Positions 62,015 to 64,000 of a stretch of DNA of 64,000 nucleotides are shown here, piece after piece; the first letter of the stretch is position 1, and each line of letters begins with the position of its first letter. A program made the translations under genes and the position numbers. Under the pieces are notes generated by a model. The model was given only the letters and a program-made list of their open reading frames with translations, was not told the origin of the DNA and made no database searches. Source of the DNA: Streptococcus suis S735 (GTDB lineage Bacteria; Bacillota; Bacilli; Lactobacillales; Streptococcaceae); NCBI RefSeq assembly GCF_000294495.1, contig NC_018526.1:248001-312000 (forward strand). Reading direction: 5' to 3'.

Positions 62015-62830
62015 ATGAAAAAAGTTTTAATCGGCATTGGGATTTTAATAGCTTGTTTTGGTATTGGTTTCCTGTATTTAGCCAGCAAGCCATCAGTGGC
62101 TTCTAACTACACAGAAGTAGTTGAAACGGGTGGAGCTGTTGAGAAAAAGTATCTTGGACAGGGCAACTATGACGTTTCCTATCTCGAAATCAATGCTTTA
62201 CAAAATTTCAAAAAATATGAACTGTACTATCCTACAAATATTGAAACAGAAACCAGAAAATTTCCAGTAGTGATATTTTCTAATGGTACCGGTGTTAGAG
62301 CTTCTAAGTATGCGTCTGTTTTGAAACATTTGGCTTCTTGGGGCTTTATTGTCATTGGTACTGAGGAAGAATATTCTTGGAATGGATTTTCATCCGAAAT
62401 GAGCTTGCGACTTGCTATCAAGCTAAATGATAATAAGACTGTTGAAGGCCTAAAATCAAATCCTTTCTTTAGTAAAGTCGATTTAGATAAGATCGGCCTA
62501 TCGGGGCATTCTCAAGGAGGAGTTGGGGTCTTTAATGCTGTTACGGAACAAAAGCATGGGCATATGATCAAAACTATTTACGCGGCAAGTCCTGCCAATT
62601 TAGAACTTTCTAGTAATTTAGAATGGGACTATGACCCGAGCTTGATTTCTGTTCCGACCTTTCTAGTATCGGGTACGGGAGGTGGATATGAGGATTTGGT
62701 AGTGTCTGGCAAGCAGTTGACACAGATTTATGAGACATTACCAGCTACCATCACGAAGGTAATGGCTCGGAGAAAAGAAGCAGGACATGGTGATATGCTT
62801 AGACTTCCAAACGGCTATATGGTAGCTTGA
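62015..62830 (+). CDS. Membrane-anchored alpha/beta hydrolase, TGA-truncated
   Basis: A 271-residue hydrolase with an N-terminal signal anchor (KKVLIGIGILIACFGIGFLY), oxyanion FSNGTG (about residue 88), nucleophile GHSQGG (about 166) and catalytic His in AGHGDML (about 258). After ...NGYMVA the frame has TGA (62828-62830) where a Trp is expected, then continues in frame as FMWRLQGAPEAETAFQ to a natural TAG at 62936-62938. The missing 36 residues form a C-terminal helix, so activity may be reduced or the gene may be a pseudogene. The start is set by the signal sequence; upstream is the TetR operator. Confidence 0.8.
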   Translation: MKKVLIGIGILIACFGIGFLYLASKPSVASNYTEVVETGGAVEKKYLGQGNYDVSYLEINALQNFKKYELYYPTNIETETRKFPVVIFSNGTGVRASKYASVLKHLASWGFIVIGTEEEYSWNGFSSEMSLRLAIKLNDNKTVEGLKSNPFFSKVDLDKIGLSGHSQGGVGVFNAVTEQKHGHMIKTIYAASPANLELSSNLEWDYDPSLISVPTFLVSGTGGGYEDLVVSGKQLTQIYETLPATITKVMARRKEAGHGDMLRLPNGYMVA

Positions 62831-63044
62831 TTTATGTGGCGGTTACAAGGAGCCCCTGAAGCAGAGACGGCATTTCAAGGAAACTCCCCAGAAATTGTTC
62901 AAAACAAACTCTATCAAGATCAAAGAATAATGAACTAGGATTTGTATCATTGACGGTCAAAAGCGAGTTCTGTCTTTCTATTGTTTGTTCTTGTTTTATG
63001 TTAGTAGCTTATTCAAAAAATGTGTAAAAAGAGTGTAATTCTTC

Positions 63045-64000
63045 ATGAAAAAATTCAAAAAAATCATCTTATGGACCCTTGGGATTGTAGCCAGTCTCGG
63101 TATCATTGCTTATGTGTCTGTTACCAATCATCCGCAGTTGGTAGTCGGTGTCATTCAATCGTTTATGTACAAAGAGAGTTCACCGAACTCTTACAGTCCT
63201 CTTTATGATCCCATTGATGGTCTGAAAGAAAATGGTCAGTATTTGAAAAGTGAGATTGCCTATAGTAAGGACTATCCCAACAGTTTTTTAGATATTACCT
63301 ATCCAGACCAAAATCTTGAAGCTGACCGACCAACCCTCTTCTATTTCCACGGTGGTGGATTCTTTGGAGGTAGCAAAAATATGGGGGCCCCTCTGTCAGC
63401 TAGCCAAGCGACCTACCTCATTGATGACATCGTGTCAAAAGGATATAATGTTGTCAATGTGGATTATGCTCTTGTACCAGACCACCATTTCCCAACGCCA
63501 GTGATTCAAATGAATCAGGCTATCGCCTACATGAAGGAACACGCTGAAGAATATCACTTGAACATGGACAATGTCGTCTTGATGGGTTCATCAGCAGGTG
63601 CCATCATGGCGGCACAATATGGTAGCGTCTTAGCCAATCAAGAGTACGCTCAGCTATTGAATATTGAACCAAGTATTGCAAAAGAAGATGTCAAGGCTCT
63701 GGTTATAGACGATGCTCCTTTAGATTATGCCAAATTTAGCCTAGGTACGAAGATCTTGGTTGGAAATTATGTTTCAGAAACCATCTATCTAAGTGAGGAA
63801 GAAATCAATGCCTATAACCCTATTTCCCATGTGAATAAAGACTACCCAGCTAGTTTCCTTCTGGGAAGCGAGGATCGAACAGATATGGTGTCGCTCAACA
63901 AGGCTTTGAAGCAAGCGGGAGTTGAAAATGAATTGGTCGATCCTTTGGCAGAAGAAGGGCTTGAAAAGCCTCATGGTTTTGTGGCGAATTTACGAACAGA
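63045..64000 (+). CDS. Alpha/beta hydrolase of the HSL/esterase family, 3' end outside window
   Basis: An open frame of 318 codons from ATG 63045 to the right edge. It starts KKFKKIILWTLGIVASLGII (signal anchor), then has HGGGFFGGSKN (oxyanion hole, about residues 102-112) and the nucleophile elbow GSSAGAIMAAQ (about 183-193), typical of hormone-sensitive-lipase-like esterases. The acid is probably in LLGSEDRTDM. It is the second hydrolase in the TetR-controlled group. Membrane-anchored on the outer side; substrate unknown. No strong ribosome site is visible, so the start is moderately certain. Confidence 0.85.
   Translation, partial: MKKFKKIILWTLGIVASLGIIAYVSVTNHPQLVVGVIQSFMYKESSPNSYSPLYDPIDGLKENGQYLKSEIAYSKDYPNSFLDITYPDQNLEADRPTLFYFHGGGFFGGSKNMGAPLSASQATYLIDDIVSKGYNVVNVDYALVPDHHFPTPVIQMNQAIAYMKEHAEEYHLNMDNVVLMGSSAGAIMAAQYGSVLANQEYAQLLNIEPSIAKEDVKALVIDDAPLDYAKFSLGTKILVGNYVSETIYLSEEEINAYNPISHVNKDYPASFLLGSEDRTDMVSLNKALKQAGVENELVDPLAEEGLEKPHGFVANLRT

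Overview
The window is a low-GC Firmicute chromosome segment and looks like Streptococcus suis or a very close relative. The evidence is the streptococcal gene content and order: hrcA-grpE-dnaK-dnaJ behind two CIRCE elements, the mevalonate operon mvaK1-mvaD-mvaK2-fni, rpmG-rpmF divergent from hisS, adhP/adhE with Rex sites, a PerR/PmtA pair, trep_Strep ECF genes, and LPXTG surface proteins with proline-rich stalks. I see no rRNA, tRNA, CRISPR array, intact insertion sequence or prophage.

Layout. 1-6.96 kb: a PadR/DUF1700/DUF4097 envelope-stress-like operon (minus), lrgAB with a frameshifted lrgA, a formate/nitrite channel divergent from an aquaporin, a HerA-like ATPase and a Nudix hydrolase. 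7.2-12.2 kb: accessory region with two paralogous LPXTG proteins (the second stopped by an in-frame TGA) and a tyrosine-recombinase remnant. 12.2-20.3 kb: rpmG, rpmF, hisS, adhP, adhE, thrC. 20.4-27.7 kb: a six-gene transport operon made of two exporter-fold ABC half-transporters, an ECF importer (S, T and fused A subunits) and a MATE exporter. 28-32.2 kb: mevalonate pathway to IPP/DMAPP. 32.3-35.8 kb: a heterodimeric multidrug ABC exporter (minus). 36-38.4 kb: ACT-domain protein, UPF0210 protein, phosphatase. 38.5-43.8 kb: HrcA/CIRCE heat-shock operon. 44-48.1 kb: lipoyl/octanoyl transferase, amidase, amino-acid ABC binding protein and permease. 48.2-51.6 kb: XRE/DUF2975 pair, metal-efflux P-type ATPase and PerR (minus). 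51.8-54.9 kb: truA-pdxK-ECF S component-TIGR01440-DUF1349. 55.2-61.1 kb: an electrophile/quinone-detoxification-like cluster with two Rrf2 regulators. 61.4-64 kb: TetR regulator divergent from alpha/beta hydrolases; the last runs off the window.

Regulation visible in the DNA: Rex boxes and cre-like sites before adhP and adhE, two perfect CIRCE elements, several PerR boxes, a shared long palindrome for an Rrf2 regulator in front of three transcription units, and inverted repeats for PadR, XRE and TetR regulators.

The most interesting items are (a) the combined exporter-fold ABC + ECF + MATE locus, whose substrate is unknown to me; (b) the two-regulator Rrf2 redox cluster with three matching operators and a duplicated promoter; (c) two families of dispersed intergenic repeats, one copy of which sits inside the hrcA leader; and (d) three disrupted genes (lrgA by a T-tract frameshift, and two TGA codons where a Trp is expected).
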